This document shows positions 8,470-16,353 of a stretch of 32,779 nt of DNA, piece by piece. The notes below the pieces were generated by a model. The model was not told the origin of the DNA. It saw only the letters and a list, made by a program, of their open reading frames with translations, and searched no databases. The stretch comes from Sedimentisphaerales bacterium (GTDB lineage: Bacteria; Planctomycetota; Phycisphaerae; Sedimentisphaerales; Anaerobacaceae). The stretch spans positions 1 to 32,779 of the forward strand of contig JANQFY010000384.1 of NCBI GenBank assembly GCA_028277585.1, written 5' to 3'. Made by a program: the position numbers and the translations under genes. The first letter of the stretch is position 1. Every line of letters begins with the position of its first letter.

Positions 8470-9694
8470 AAATCTCCTGCTTCACAAGCTGCGTTCATTC
8501 CTGACCATGCTCGGCGTTGTTTTCGGCGTCGGTAGCGTCGTGGCGATGCTCTCGGTCGGCGAAGGCGCCAGCCAGGAGGCGCTGGCCAACATTCGCAAGC
8601 TGGGCAGCGACAACATCATCATCACCTCGGTCAAGCCGGTTGAGGATGAGCAGACCAGCACCCAACGTTCTCACATGAGCATCTATGGGTTGACCTACGA
8701 CGATCAGGCCCGGATCAGCCAGAGCTTCAGGCGCATTCGCAAGGCGGCGCCGGTCAAGCTGTTGCGCAAAGAGGCGCGTCTGCGTGAGCGCTCGATGGAA
8801 CTTCGCGTGGTTGGGACGACTCCCGAGTGGTTCGAATTGGTGCCGCGTGATATCGTGGCGGGCCGGGTGATCTATGCCGCGGATCAGGAAAAGCAGGCGC
8901 CCGTAGCGGTCCTGACCGAGTTCGGCGCCCGCAAGATCCTGGCGACCGAGGGGACGATCGGCCAGACCGTTCGCATCGGCGGGGACGAATTCGAGATCAT
9001 TGGGATCGTCAAGAGTGAGAGCGGCCAGGCGGGCAATATCCAGATCCCTGACGAGGACGTGGACATCTACATCCCGCTTGAAGTGGCGCGAGATTACTTC
9101 GGCGACATGTTCACCAAGATGACCTCGGGCTCGTTCCAGCGTGAGAAGGTGCAGTTGCATCAGATCATTGTCCAGGCAGACGGCCCCGACTCGGTCGAAT
9201 CCACCGCGGCCGGGATCGAGCGGATGCTTGAGCGGTTTCACAAGAGGAAGGACTACGAGATGAGCGTTCCTTTGGCGCTGCTCAAACAGGCCGAGGCGAC
9301 CAAACGCACGTTCAATATCGTTCTGGGTTCAATTGCCGGGATCAGTCTGCTCGTGGGCGGGATCGGGATCATGAACATCATGCTGGCCTCGGTGACCGAA
9401 CGGACTAGAGAGATTGGAATTCGCCGGGCGATCGGCGCCAAACGCCGGCAAATCGTCTATCAGTTCCTGATCGAGACGGTCGTCCTCTCCATGTTCGGCG
9501 GTTTGATCGGTCTGGGCGTGGGGACTCTGATTCCGTTTCTGATCACCTACTTCTCCGGCATGGTGACGGTGGTGACGATGAACAGTATTCTCTTGCCTCT
9601 GTTCATCAGTATGGGTATTGGGATTCTCTTCGGTCTCTACCCGGCGGTAAACGCCGCGCGGGTCGACCCGATCATCGCGTTGCGGCACGAGTAG
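8426..9694 (+). CDS. ABC transporter permease, FtsX/MacB type (copy 1)
   Basis: A 422-residue permease with the MacB layout: one N-terminal membrane helix (about residues 20-45, MLGVVFGVGSVVAMLSVG), a large periplasmic core domain, then three C-terminal helices in the FtsX domain containing GGIGIMNIMLASVTERTREI. The coupling region EIGIRRAIGAKR, which touches the ATPase, is intact. I chose the ATG at 8426 because AACAGG lies just upstream and the paralogue starts at the same residue; a GTG six bases earlier is also possible. It overlaps the ATPase gene by 44 bases. It aligns without gaps to the next gene over its whole length. Confidence 0.93.
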   Translation: MRHTKIARNIWLGIENLLLHKLRSFLTMLGVVFGVGSVVAMLSVGEGASQEALANIRKLGSDNIIITSVKPVEDEQTSTQRSHMSIYGLTYDDQARISQSFRRIRKAAPVKLLRKEARLRERSMELRVVGTTPEWFELVPRDIVAGRVIYAADQEKQAPVAVLTEFGARKILATEGTIGQTVRIGGDEFEIIGIVKSESGQAGNIQIPDEDVDIYIPLEVARDYFGDMFTKMTSGSFQREKVQLHQIIVQADGPDSVESTAAGIERMLERFHKRKDYEMSVPLALLKQAEATKRTFNIVLGSIAGISLLVGGIGIMNIMLASVTERTREIGIRRAIGAKRRQIVYQFLIETVVLSMFGGLIGLGVGTLIPFLITYFSGMVTVVTMNSILLPLFISMGIGILFGLYPAVNAARVDPIIALRHE

Positions 9695-9775
9695 TTCGTA
9701 CGGCGCTGTGCATCCCCAGGCGATACGCGGTACGCCGTGCGGCACGCGAATCGATCTCTGCAGGAGGATGTGCGC

Positions 9776-11044
9776 ATGCGACAGACGAAGATCGCTCGAA
9801 ACATCCGGCTGGGCATCGAGAACCTGCTGCTCCACAAGCTGCGCTCCTTCTTGACGATGCTCGGCGTGGTGTTTGGGGTCGGCAGTGTTGTGGCGATGCT
9901 TTCGGTGGGCGAGGGCGCCAGCAAGGAAGCCATGGCGCAGATCCGCAAGCTGGGCAGCAACAACATCATCGTCTCCTCCGTCAAACCGGTCGAGGACGAG
10001 GCGACCAACACGCAGCGGTCGATGATGAGCATCTTCGGCCTAACCTATGACGATTACGAGCGGATCGCCAAGAGTTTCGATACGATTCGTCAGGTTACCC
10101 CCGTGAAGCTGACGCGCAAGGAAACGCGACTGCGCGAACGAGCCATGGAACTGCGTGTGGTCGGGACGACTCCCGAATGGTTCAGATTGGTGCCGCGCAC
10201 CATTCTGGCCGGCCGCACGATCCGAGCGGAAGACCAGGAGAAGCTGGCGCCGGTGGTCGTGCTGACCGAATTCGGGGCCCGCAAGATTCTGGCGACCGAG
10301 AGTGTCATCGGTCAGACCGTGCGCATTGGAGGCGACGAATTCGAGATCATCGGCATCGTCAAGAGCGAGGGCGGCGAGGCCGGCAATCTTCAGATCCCGG
10401 ACCAGCAGGTCGACGCTTATGTCCCCATGGAGGTCGCGCGCCGCTACTTTGGCGACATCTTCACCAAGATGACCTCCGGCTCGTTCCAGCGGGAGAAGGT
10501 GGAGTTGCACCAGATCATCATCCAGGTCGACAAGGCCGAGCATGTCGAAGCGACCGCCGCCGGTATCGAACGGATGCTCGAGCAGTTCCACAAGAAGAAG
10601 GACTACTCGATGAGTGTCCCTCTGGCCCTGCTCAAGCAGGCCGAGGCGACCAAGCGGACCTTCAACATCGTGCTCGGCTCGATCGCGGGAATCAGTCTGC
10701 TGGTCGGTGGGATCGGAATCATGAACATCATGCTTGCCTCGGTAACCGAGCGGACGCGGGAGATCGGTATCCGCCGCGCGATCGGCGCCAAACGCCATCA
10801 AATCATCTACCAGTTCCTCATCGAAACCGTCGTGCTCTCGACCATAGGCGGGTTGATCGGCCTGGGCGTCGGCACGCTGATCCCGTTTCTGATTACCTAC
10901 TTCTCGGGGATGGCGACTGTGATGACGTTGAACGGGATCCTGTTGCCCCTGTTCATTAGTATGGGAATCGGGATTCTCTTTGGCCTTTACCCTGCCATCA
11001 ACGCGGCCAAGGTCGATCCGATCATCGCGCTGCGTCACGAGTAG
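9776..11044 (+). CDS. ABC transporter permease, FtsX/MacB type (copy 2)
   Basis: Also 422 residues and colinear with copy 1 with no insertion or deletion; by eye roughly four of five residues match. A run of about 60 residues from MSVPLALLKQAEATK through IGAKR is identical. Differences cluster in the periplasmic core domain, for example around residues 60-115 and 205-265. The start is fixed by AGGAGG at 9762-9767, eight bases before the ATG; an in-frame ATG at 9737 lacks such a site. An 81-base gap separates it from copy 1, the only sizeable gap within the operon. A heterodimer with copy 1, or alternative homodimers sharing the ATPase, are both possible; the transported substrate is not evident. 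Confidence 0.93.
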   Translation: MRQTKIARNIRLGIENLLLHKLRSFLTMLGVVFGVGSVVAMLSVGEGASKEAMAQIRKLGSNNIIVSSVKPVEDEATNTQRSMMSIFGLTYDDYERIAKSFDTIRQVTPVKLTRKETRLRERAMELRVVGTTPEWFRLVPRTILAGRTIRAEDQEKLAPVVVLTEFGARKILATESVIGQTVRIGGDEFEIIGIVKSEGGEAGNLQIPDQQVDAYVPMEVARRYFGDIFTKMTSGSFQREKVELHQIIIQVDKAEHVEATAAGIERMLEQFHKKKDYSMSVPLALLKQAEATKRTFNIVLGSIAGISLLVGGIGIMNIMLASVTERTREIGIRRAIGAKRHQIIYQFLIETVVLSTIGGLIGLGVGTLIPFLITYFSGMATVMTLNGILLPLFISMGIGILFGLYPAINAAKVDPIIALRHE

Positions 11045-11230
11045 CGACAGTCTGGGGGGCGGCGCCTGTGACGTTTTCCAGGGATTTCCTCACTTGGGCT
11101 GTAACCGGCTGTTCAGAGGCGCCCACTGTCTAAGCGAGCTGGCCGTGCGTGGATCGGTGTCGGAAGGGGGATGGTCTGCGTTCGGTGGCATGCGCGCGCG
11201 TATACGATGGGTAGTTTCCTTCACGAGGGT

Positions 11231-11288
11231 GGTGCCGATGTGACGGCGCCGGCTAGGCCGGATGCCTTGGAATAGCCGCATCGGCGCC
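11231..11288 (+). terminator. Strong 58-base stem-loop after the export operon
   Basis: GGTGCCGATG (11231-11240) pairs with CATCGGCGCC (11279-11288) over ten base pairs with one G-U. Inside is a second hairpin, CCGGC-TAG-GCCGG (11249-11261). A pyrimidine-rich run (CCCGTCTCTTTCTC) follows. It could end the operon transcript or be a leader structure of the propeller gene starting at 11318. No true poly-T tract. Confidence 0.4.
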
Positions 11289-11317
11289 CCCGTCTCTTTC
11301 TCGTGGGAGTCAAGAAT

Positions 11318-12604
11318 ATGAGTCGTCAAAGGATGGTGGTTCTTGGTGTGTTGCTCCTGAATCTGCGGCCCGTCTGGGCGGCGGATTGGCTGGGTTTTCG
11401 AGGCTCCAATGGGAACGGAATCAGCGAGGAGACTCAGTTGGTGACGACCTGGAGCGAGGCGGAGAATCTCGCGTGGAAGAGGGCGTTGCCCGGTCCCGGT
11501 TCGTCCAGTCCGATTGTCTGCGGCGATCGGGTCTTCGTGACCTGCTACTCGGGGTACGGCGTCGACAAACGCAATCCAGGTGAACCGAAGGACCTGAGGC
11601 GTCACCTGCTCTGCCTCAACGCCTCGGACGGTGTGGTCGTGTGGGAGAAAACCGTCGATGCAACGCTTCCGGAAGATCCCTATCGCGGCTATATCAGCGA
11701 ACATGGCTACGCCAGCAGCACCCCCGTCAGCGATGGGCAGCGGGTGTATGTCTTCTTCGGAAAGTCAGGTGTCTTCGCTTTCGATTTCGAGGGGAACCAG
11801 CTCTGGCAACGCGCCCTCGGAACGGAATCGAGCAATCGGAGATGGGGTTCGGCTGCCAGTCCGATCCTCCATGACGATCTGTTGATCGTCAACGCCTCCG
11901 AAGAGCGTCGGGCGTTGATCGCCCTGGACAAAGTCACGGGCCAGGAGGTGTGGAAGGTCGAGGCGGACAAGACCGAGCTGTCGTTCGCGACGCCCGTGAT
12001 TGCCGCGATCCCCGACGGTCGCAACGAACTGGTCCTCGCCGTTCCTTCGGAGGTCTGGGCGTTTGAACCACGGACGGGCGAACTGAACTGGTACGCCCGC
12101 ACCACGCTCGGAGGGAACATCTCACCGACCCCGGTAGCGCACGCCGGAGTGCTCTATGTCTTCGGCGGTTTCCCTTCGACCGAGGCGGTCGCCATCCGCG
12201 CCGGCGGCGCCGACGATGTGACGAACACCCACATTGCCTGGACCAGTCGCGACGCGTCGTACGTCCCCTCGCCGGTCGTGTACGAAGGGAATCTGTACTG
12301 GGTCAGTGACAGGGGACGGGCCTTCTGCGCCGAGGCGAAGACGGGCAAGATCCTTTTCGAGGAGAAACTGCCTCTCAAAGGAGGCAAGCCTGTCTACGCG
12401 TCCGTCGTCCTGGCCGATGGCAAGCTGTATGCTGTCAGTCGTACGGGCGGCGCCTTTGTGCTGGCCGCCAAGCCGCAGTTTGAGCAGCTCGCGCACAACC
12501 GCTTCGCCTCGGACGACAGCGATTTCAACGCGTCGCCCGCTATCAGCGATGGGCGTCTCTTCCTTCGCTCGAACCGTTTCCTGTATTGTGTAGTCGCCCG
12601 CTAG
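11318..12604 (+). CDS. Exported PQQ-type beta-propeller repeat protein
   Basis: A 428-residue protein with a signal peptide ending near residue 22 (PVWA, then ADWLGFRG). The mature start W-x-G-F-R-G is typical of planctomycete PQQ-like propellers. Repeated blades carry strands such as SSPIVCGDRVFV, LLCLNASDGVVVWEK, LIALDKVTGQEVWKVE and VYVFFGKSGVFAF; the A-x-D-x-x-T/D-G-x-x-x-W motif of WD/PQQ-like blades recurs. No quinoprotein dehydrogenase active-site signature is evident, so it is more likely a binding or scaffold protein than an enzyme. The ATG at 11318 is supported by GGGAG eight bases upstream; an in-frame GTG at 11303 would lengthen the signal peptide. It lies alone between the export operon and a CotH gene. 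Confidence 0.88.
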   Translation: MSRQRMVVLGVLLLNLRPVWAADWLGFRGSNGNGISEETQLVTTWSEAENLAWKRALPGPGSSSPIVCGDRVFVTCYSGYGVDKRNPGEPKDLRRHLLCLNASDGVVVWEKTVDATLPEDPYRGYISEHGYASSTPVSDGQRVYVFFGKSGVFAFDFEGNQLWQRALGTESSNRRWGSAASPILHDDLLIVNASEERRALIALDKVTGQEVWKVEADKTELSFATPVIAAIPDGRNELVLAVPSEVWAFEPRTGELNWYARTTLGGNISPTPVAHAGVLYVFGGFPSTEAVAIRAGGADDVTNTHIAWTSRDASYVPSPVVYEGNLYWVSDRGRAFCAEAKTGKILFEEKLPLKGGKPVYASVVLADGKLYAVSRTGGAFVLAAKPQFEQLAHNRFASDDSDFNASPAISDGRLFLRSNRFLYCVVAR

Positions 12605-12633
12605 TTCTCGCCTCCATACCTGCCGGTCGATCG

Positions 12634-12663
12634 AGGGACGCTGCTCTCCGGGAGAGCGTCCCT
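12634..12663 (+). terminator. Terminator-like hairpin after propeller gene
   Basis: AGGGACGCT (12634-12642) pairs perfectly with AGCGTCCCT (12655-12663) around a 12-base loop, 30 bases after the stop codon. Only a short TTGT follows, so termination is plausible but not certain. Confidence 0.5.
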
Positions 12664-12786
12664 TGTGACGTTTCACGGAGTCGCTCACTGCGATTCGTGC
12701 CTCGCAACGAAGAATTGGAGTAACCGTTGCGGTCGGCGCCTCCACCTGCCTTGTGAGATGACCATTGGCTAATATGGAGGTGTATC

Positions 12787-14889
12787 ATGAGAACCAGAAC
12801 GTATCTTGTGTTGGTGTTTTCGCTCCTTGTTGCTTCGACCGGGCTTGCCCAGGACGAGGACTTCTATGATGCAACTGTGTTGCGCACCCTTCACCTGGAG
12901 TTCTCCCAACCTGACTGGTGGAGCCAGTTGGAGGCGAACTACGATGCGAAGGAGAATATCCTGGCGACGCTGACTGTTGATGACGAGGTCTATGAGGACG
13001 TCGGGGTCCGATTTCGAGGGAATACGTCTTACCGGAAGACCGAAAACTCGCAGAAGAAGTCCTTCAACATCGAGATCGACTACGTCCTCGAGGATCAGCG
13101 TCTCATGGGCTACAAGACGCTCAACCTGGTCAACTGCATGAGCGATCCGACGTTCATGCGTGAGGTGCTGTACTCGAATACGGCGCGTCGACAGATCCCC
13201 AGTGCGAAGGCCAATTTCGTGCGTCTTGAAATCAACGGCGAGAACTGGGGTGTCTATGCCAATGTCCAGCAACTCAACGCCGAGTTCATTGAGGACTGGT
13301 TCGCGAGCAATGAGGGGACGCGCTGGCGTGCTCAAGGGACGATGGGGGGCGGCGCTCCGGGCCCGGGACCCGGCGGGGGAGGCCCTCCCCGGCAGAGCGT
13401 CCAGACGGTTGATGATAGTGTCGATGCCGTGCCTCTGGCCGAAGGCGGTGGGGTCACCAGCGGCGTTGCTGCACTGACCTGGCAGGGCGAGGGCTCGGCC
13501 ACGTATGAGGCGGCCTATGAACTGAAGAACACCAACCAGGATGATCCCTGGGCCAGCCTTATCAACACGTGCGACGTGCTGAACAACACGCCGCTGGCGC
13601 AGCTTCCCGACGAATTGGATTCCGTGCTCGATGTCGATCGTGCCCTTTGGGTTTGCGCCTTTGAGGTCATTTTTCAGGACGATGACGGCTACGTCAACAA
13701 GCGGGGCAGTGACTACGGTCTCTACTATGAACCTGAGACCGGGCGGCTGCATTTGATGCAGTATGACGGCAACGAGTGCATGTCCAATGAGCAGTGGTCG
13801 CTGTTCTACCGAGAGGACGACCCGGTCGTGCCCCTGATGTACCGCCTGATGGCCATCGACGCGTATCGTCAGCGGTACCTGGCCCATGCCCGCACCATTC
13901 TGGACTCGTTTCTGACGGAGGAGATGCTGTTCGCAGAGATCGACGCCTATCGCGCGCTTATCGAAGAGCAGGTGAAGTTGGATGACAAGAAGCTGTATTC
14001 CAATCAGGCGTTCGACAATGGGATCGAGGATCTGAAGGAGTTCGTGCAGGAGCGGCGGGACTATCTGTTGAGCAACCGGGCGCTCTTGCGATCGACTCCC
14101 GAGATCCTCGCGGTTGAGCAGGAGGCCTTCCAGAGCGAGCAGGGCGAGACGCTTGCGGTGACGGCGACCGTCGGCGACGCTGTCTCTGTCTCCGAGGTGC
14201 GGTTGTTCATCGCGGCGGGCCCCTTTGCATTCTTCGATTCGATAGCCATGGCCGATGACGGCCGCAGCGGCGACGGCGAGGCCGGGGATGGTGTCTGGGG
14301 CGCGAGTTTGTCAGGTTATCCCGCAGGGACGCAACTGCGCTACTACGTGCAGGCGATTGCCGATGACGGGAACGGCACCGCGACGTTCAGCCCGGCCGGT
14401 GCTGAGCACGAGGTCTACACGCACCTCCTGACCTATGGCGACACGACGTCCTCATCGGTTGTCTTCAACGAGCTGATGGCGCGGAACGAGAGCACGCTTG
14501 CCGATCCGCAGGGGGAGTACGACGACTGGATCGAGTTGAAGAACACCAGCGATCAGGTTGTCGATCTGACCGGTATGTACCTGAGTGACAACCCGGACAA
14601 TCCGCTCAAGTGGTCTTTCCCGGATGGGGCGCAGATCGAGCCGGGTGGGTATCTGCTGGTCTGGGCCGATGAAGATGGGGGCGATGAACCGGGTTTGCAC
14701 GCCAACTTCCGCCTCGCGGGGGACGGGGAGACCATCTGGCTGTTCGATACGATCGAGAATGGGCACACGCTGCTGGACTCCGTGACGTTCGAGGATCTGG
14801 ATGAGGATCAGAGCATGGGGCGTTCTCCGGACGGCGAAGGGCCCATGCAGGTACTGTCGATTCCGTCCCCGACGCGATCCAACGACTGA
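12787..14889 (+). CDS. Exported CotH-family protein with C-terminal lamin-tail domain
   Basis: A 700-residue protein with a signal peptide cut near residue 21 (STGLA, then QDEDF). Residues about 30-430 match the CotH layout: VGVRFRGNTS (73-81), KKSFNIEID (90-98), LNLVNC...FMREVLYS (112-130), VYANVQQLN (156-164), and DDDGYVNKRGSDYGLYY near 298-314, followed by LHLMQYDGNE (321-330). CotH proteins are spore-coat or secreted kinases and phosphate-binding proteins; a kinase role here is only inferred. The block before the second aspartate reads QYDGNE rather than the commoner W-D-x-D, so activity is uncertain. A Gly/Pro loop (MGGGAPGPGPGGGGPP) interrupts the fold at 186-201. A lamin-tail domain covers about 570-690. 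GGAGGTG precedes the ATG. Confidence 0.87.
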   Translation: MRTRTYLVLVFSLLVASTGLAQDEDFYDATVLRTLHLEFSQPDWWSQLEANYDAKENILATLTVDDEVYEDVGVRFRGNTSYRKTENSQKKSFNIEIDYVLEDQRLMGYKTLNLVNCMSDPTFMREVLYSNTARRQIPSAKANFVRLEINGENWGVYANVQQLNAEFIEDWFASNEGTRWRAQGTMGGGAPGPGPGGGGPPRQSVQTVDDSVDAVPLAEGGGVTSGVAALTWQGEGSATYEAAYELKNTNQDDPWASLINTCDVLNNTPLAQLPDELDSVLDVDRALWVCAFEVIFQDDDGYVNKRGSDYGLYYEPETGRLHLMQYDGNECMSNEQWSLFYREDDPVVPLMYRLMAIDAYRQRYLAHARTILDSFLTEEMLFAEIDAYRALIEEQVKLDDKKLYSNQAFDNGIEDLKEFVQERRDYLLSNRALLRSTPEILAVEQEAFQSEQGETLAVTATVGDAVSVSEVRLFIAAGPFAFFDSIAMADDGRSGDGEAGDGVWGASLSGYPAGTQLRYYVQAIADDGNGTATFSPAGAEHEVYTHLLTYGDTTSSSVVFNELMARNESTLADPQGEYDDWIELKNTSDQVVDLTGMYLSDNPDNPLKWSFPDGAQIEPGGYLLVWADEDGGDEPGLHANFRLAGDGETIWLFDTIENGHTLLDSVTFEDLDEDQSMGRSPDGEGPMQVLSIPSPTRSND

Positions 14890-14959
14890 TCGATCGGGGC
14901 CATAGGGGTGCCGAAGTCTTGCGTGGTGACGGAACGTGCTTCGAGGGGAGTGTTGCCCA

Positions 14960-15199
14960 ATGGGAACATCCGAGGAACGCCTGGACGAAATCATCGCGAG
15001 GACGAACTGCCCTCGAGGGTTTAAGTGCTGTCGACCCGAATTGGAGAATCTCAGCAAGGTCCAACTGTTGGGTCGGACCGGACTGATTGATTGTCTGGAA
15101 GAGAATGGCAACGGTTGCCCCCTCGGAGTTAGCTTTGGCTTCGGACAGTTCTGCACGTGTCTGGTGTGCGCCCACCTCCTCCGGCATCTGGGTCGATAG
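14960..15199 (+). CDS. Small cysteine-rich protein of unknown function
   Basis: A 79-residue protein with eight cysteines, arranged as NCPRGFKCC near residue 17, two single cysteines mid-chain (DCLEENGNGC) and FCTCLVC near the C-terminus. The spacing suggests a metal or Fe-S site, or a disulphide-stabilised small fold. No signal peptide is seen, so it is probably cytoplasmic, which favours metal binding over disulphides. I recall similar short proteins (N-C-P-x-x-F-x-C, ending F-C-x-C) in environmental bacteria, but cannot confirm the family here. The ATG at 14960 has AGGGGAG about nine bases upstream; an in-frame start at 14936 would add two further cysteines (GECC). It stands alone, 70 bases after the CotH gene, and may share its transcript. 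Confidence 0.7.
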   Translation: MGTSEERLDEIIARTNCPRGFKCCRPELENLSKVQLLGRTGLIDCLEENGNGCPLGVSFGFGQFCTCLVCAHLLRHLGR

Positions 15200-15349
15200 C
15201 GACGGTTCGGATGTCGTCATGACACTCGTTTTGTGACAAGGGCAGGCGAGCGGCTTGCGCAATGGTTGCACCATTACGCCGAGGTGTTTATCATCTCCCT
15301 TGAGATTCCTGTAGAATCGGGACATGACTGTTTTTGAAGGGATATGATA

Positions 15350-16048
15350 GTGAGGTGTATACGAGTCGCTGCCTGGGTGAGCATCTATAGTGTTATGGTG
15401 TCGTTGGCTGGTGCTGGAGAAGTGGCGGACCCGGATCCAAATCGTTTTGCCAAGGACATCCAGAGTTTTGCCGCCTGGGACAGCAAGAACGCCGTACCGG
15501 CCGATCCAATTCTCTTCGTGGGCAGCTCCAGCATTCGCATGTGGAAGACGCGCGAGTCGTTTCCGGACCTTCCTGTGATCAATCGCGGGTTCGGCGGCTC
15601 GCACATCTCGGATGTGGCCCATTTCTTCGACCGCATTGTCCTGCCTTATGCGCCGAAACTGATCGTCTTCTACGCTGGTGACAACGACGTTGCGGGTGGC
15701 AAATCCGCCTGTCGCGTCCTATGCGACTACCGTCGTTTCGTCGAACTGGTCCACACCAAACTGCCCGACACGTCGATCGTCTTCATTCCCATCAAGCCCA
15801 GCGGACGCCGGTGGTCGCTGTGGGGCGAGATGAAGAAGGCCAACGACCTCATCCAAGCGTTCTCAGGGAAAGACTCACGGCTGTTTCTTGCGGACCTGGC
15901 AACCCCGCTTCTGAATGCGGAGGGAAAGCCCGATGACAGTCTGTTCCTAAGCGATCGACTCCATCTCAATGGCAAGGGCTACCAGGCCTGGAATCGCGCC
16001 TTGCGTCCTGTAATGGAGAAGGCCTTGAACGCGAAGAGTGCGCGATAA
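15350..16048 (+). CDS. Exported SGNH/GDSL-type hydrolase
   Basis: A 232-residue protein with an N-terminal hydrophobic signal (ending near GAGEVAD). Four SGNH blocks are visible: block I ILFVGSSSIRMW with the nucleophilic serine near residue 60, block II NRGFGGS with the oxyanion glycine near 82, block III YAGDND with the conserved asparagine near 112, and block V DRLHLNGKGY with the catalytic Asp-His pair about 30 residues before the end. These enzymes cleave acetyl or other esters, often on polysaccharides. GAAGGG at 15336-15341 is only two bases from the ATG at 15344 but eight bases from an in-frame GTG at 15350, so I take the GTG. ATG initiation would add two residues. Confidence 0.88.
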   Translation: MRCIRVAAWVSIYSVMVSLAGAGEVADPDPNRFAKDIQSFAAWDSKNAVPADPILFVGSSSIRMWKTRESFPDLPVINRGFGGSHISDVAHFFDRIVLPYAPKLIVFYAGDNDVAGGKSACRVLCDYRRFVELVHTKLPDTSIVFIPIKPSGRRWSLWGEMKKANDLIQAFSGKDSRLFLADLATPLLNAEGKPDDSLFLSDRLHLNGKGYQAWNRALRPVMEKALNAKSAR

Positions 16049-16078
16049 TCCGGACGTTCGGCACCTACGCCGCCACTG

Positions 16079-16101
16079 TTGCTCCCTCGCTGGCGAGGCA
16101 A
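16079..16101 (+). terminator. Terminator-like hairpin after SGNH hydrolase gene
   Basis: CCTCGC (16085-16090) and GCGAGG (16093-16098) form the core; TTG (16079-16081) and CAA (16099-16101) extend the stem past a three-base bulge. TTCTCT follows. It lies 30 bases after the stop codon. Confidence 0.42.
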
Positions 16102-16106
16102 TTCTC

Positions 16107-16135
16107 TGGACAAAGCGAGGCGGATTTGCTACAAT
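16107..16135 (+). promoter_or_regulatory. Sigma70-type promoter for beta-helix gene
   Basis: TGGACA (16107-16112) and TACAAT (16130-16135) are separated by exactly 17 bases, each matching five of six consensus positions. The TG at 16127-16128 gives an extended -10 (TGCTACAAT). Transcription would begin near 16142, leaving a leader of about 210 bases. Confidence 0.55.
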
Positions 16136-16281
16136 ATGAGTTTGGGTGTGGGTGATATTCTAGTCTCGTCCTCTTGGAGCGGGGAGTGTTCAGTGTAGGT
16201 CCAGGACGGCGACGGCACGCCTCTGGGGGGCATAGAATCGCCTTGGAATGAGGAAAACCGGGGAAAAAGCGTTACGAACTG

Positions 16282-16325
16282 CATCTCGGATGGCACTAAC
16301 CAGAGACCGTTAAGCATCCGATTTT
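16282..16325 (+). promoter_or_regulatory. Leader inverted repeats with mutually exclusive pairing
   Basis: TCGGATG (16286-16292) can pair with CATCCGA (16315-16321), followed directly by TTTT (16322-16325), an arrangement like a weak intrinsic terminator. The same 5' arm can instead pair locally in CATC-TCG-GATG (16282-16292). The two structures exclude each other, as in attenuators. No known riboswitch class was recognised. Confidence 0.3.
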
Positions 16326-16353
16326 CAGTGAACTCTTTCGGAGGAGGTTACGC

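Larger units (their letters stand above)
16049..16353. other. 305-base intergenic region with promoter and long leader
   Basis: No gene is seen. It holds a terminator-like hairpin for the hydrolase gene, a good promoter candidate, and a leader of about 210 bases for the beta-helix gene containing inverted repeats that could form alternative structures. These are listed separately. Confidence 0.6.

Noticed and set aside
11211-11219. Third copy of the intergenic motif (GTAGTTTCC)
   Set aside because: Only nine bases match, which is expected by chance in a window of this size; flanking bases do not align.
12769-13887. Minus-strand reading frame of 372 codons
   Set aside because: Antisense to the CotH gene; no recognisable domain and start lacking a ribosome site.
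16142-16353. Known riboswitch in the beta-helix leader
   Set aside because: I compared it from memory with glycine, c-di-GMP and preQ1 elements; only short fragments resemble them and the conserved cores are missing.
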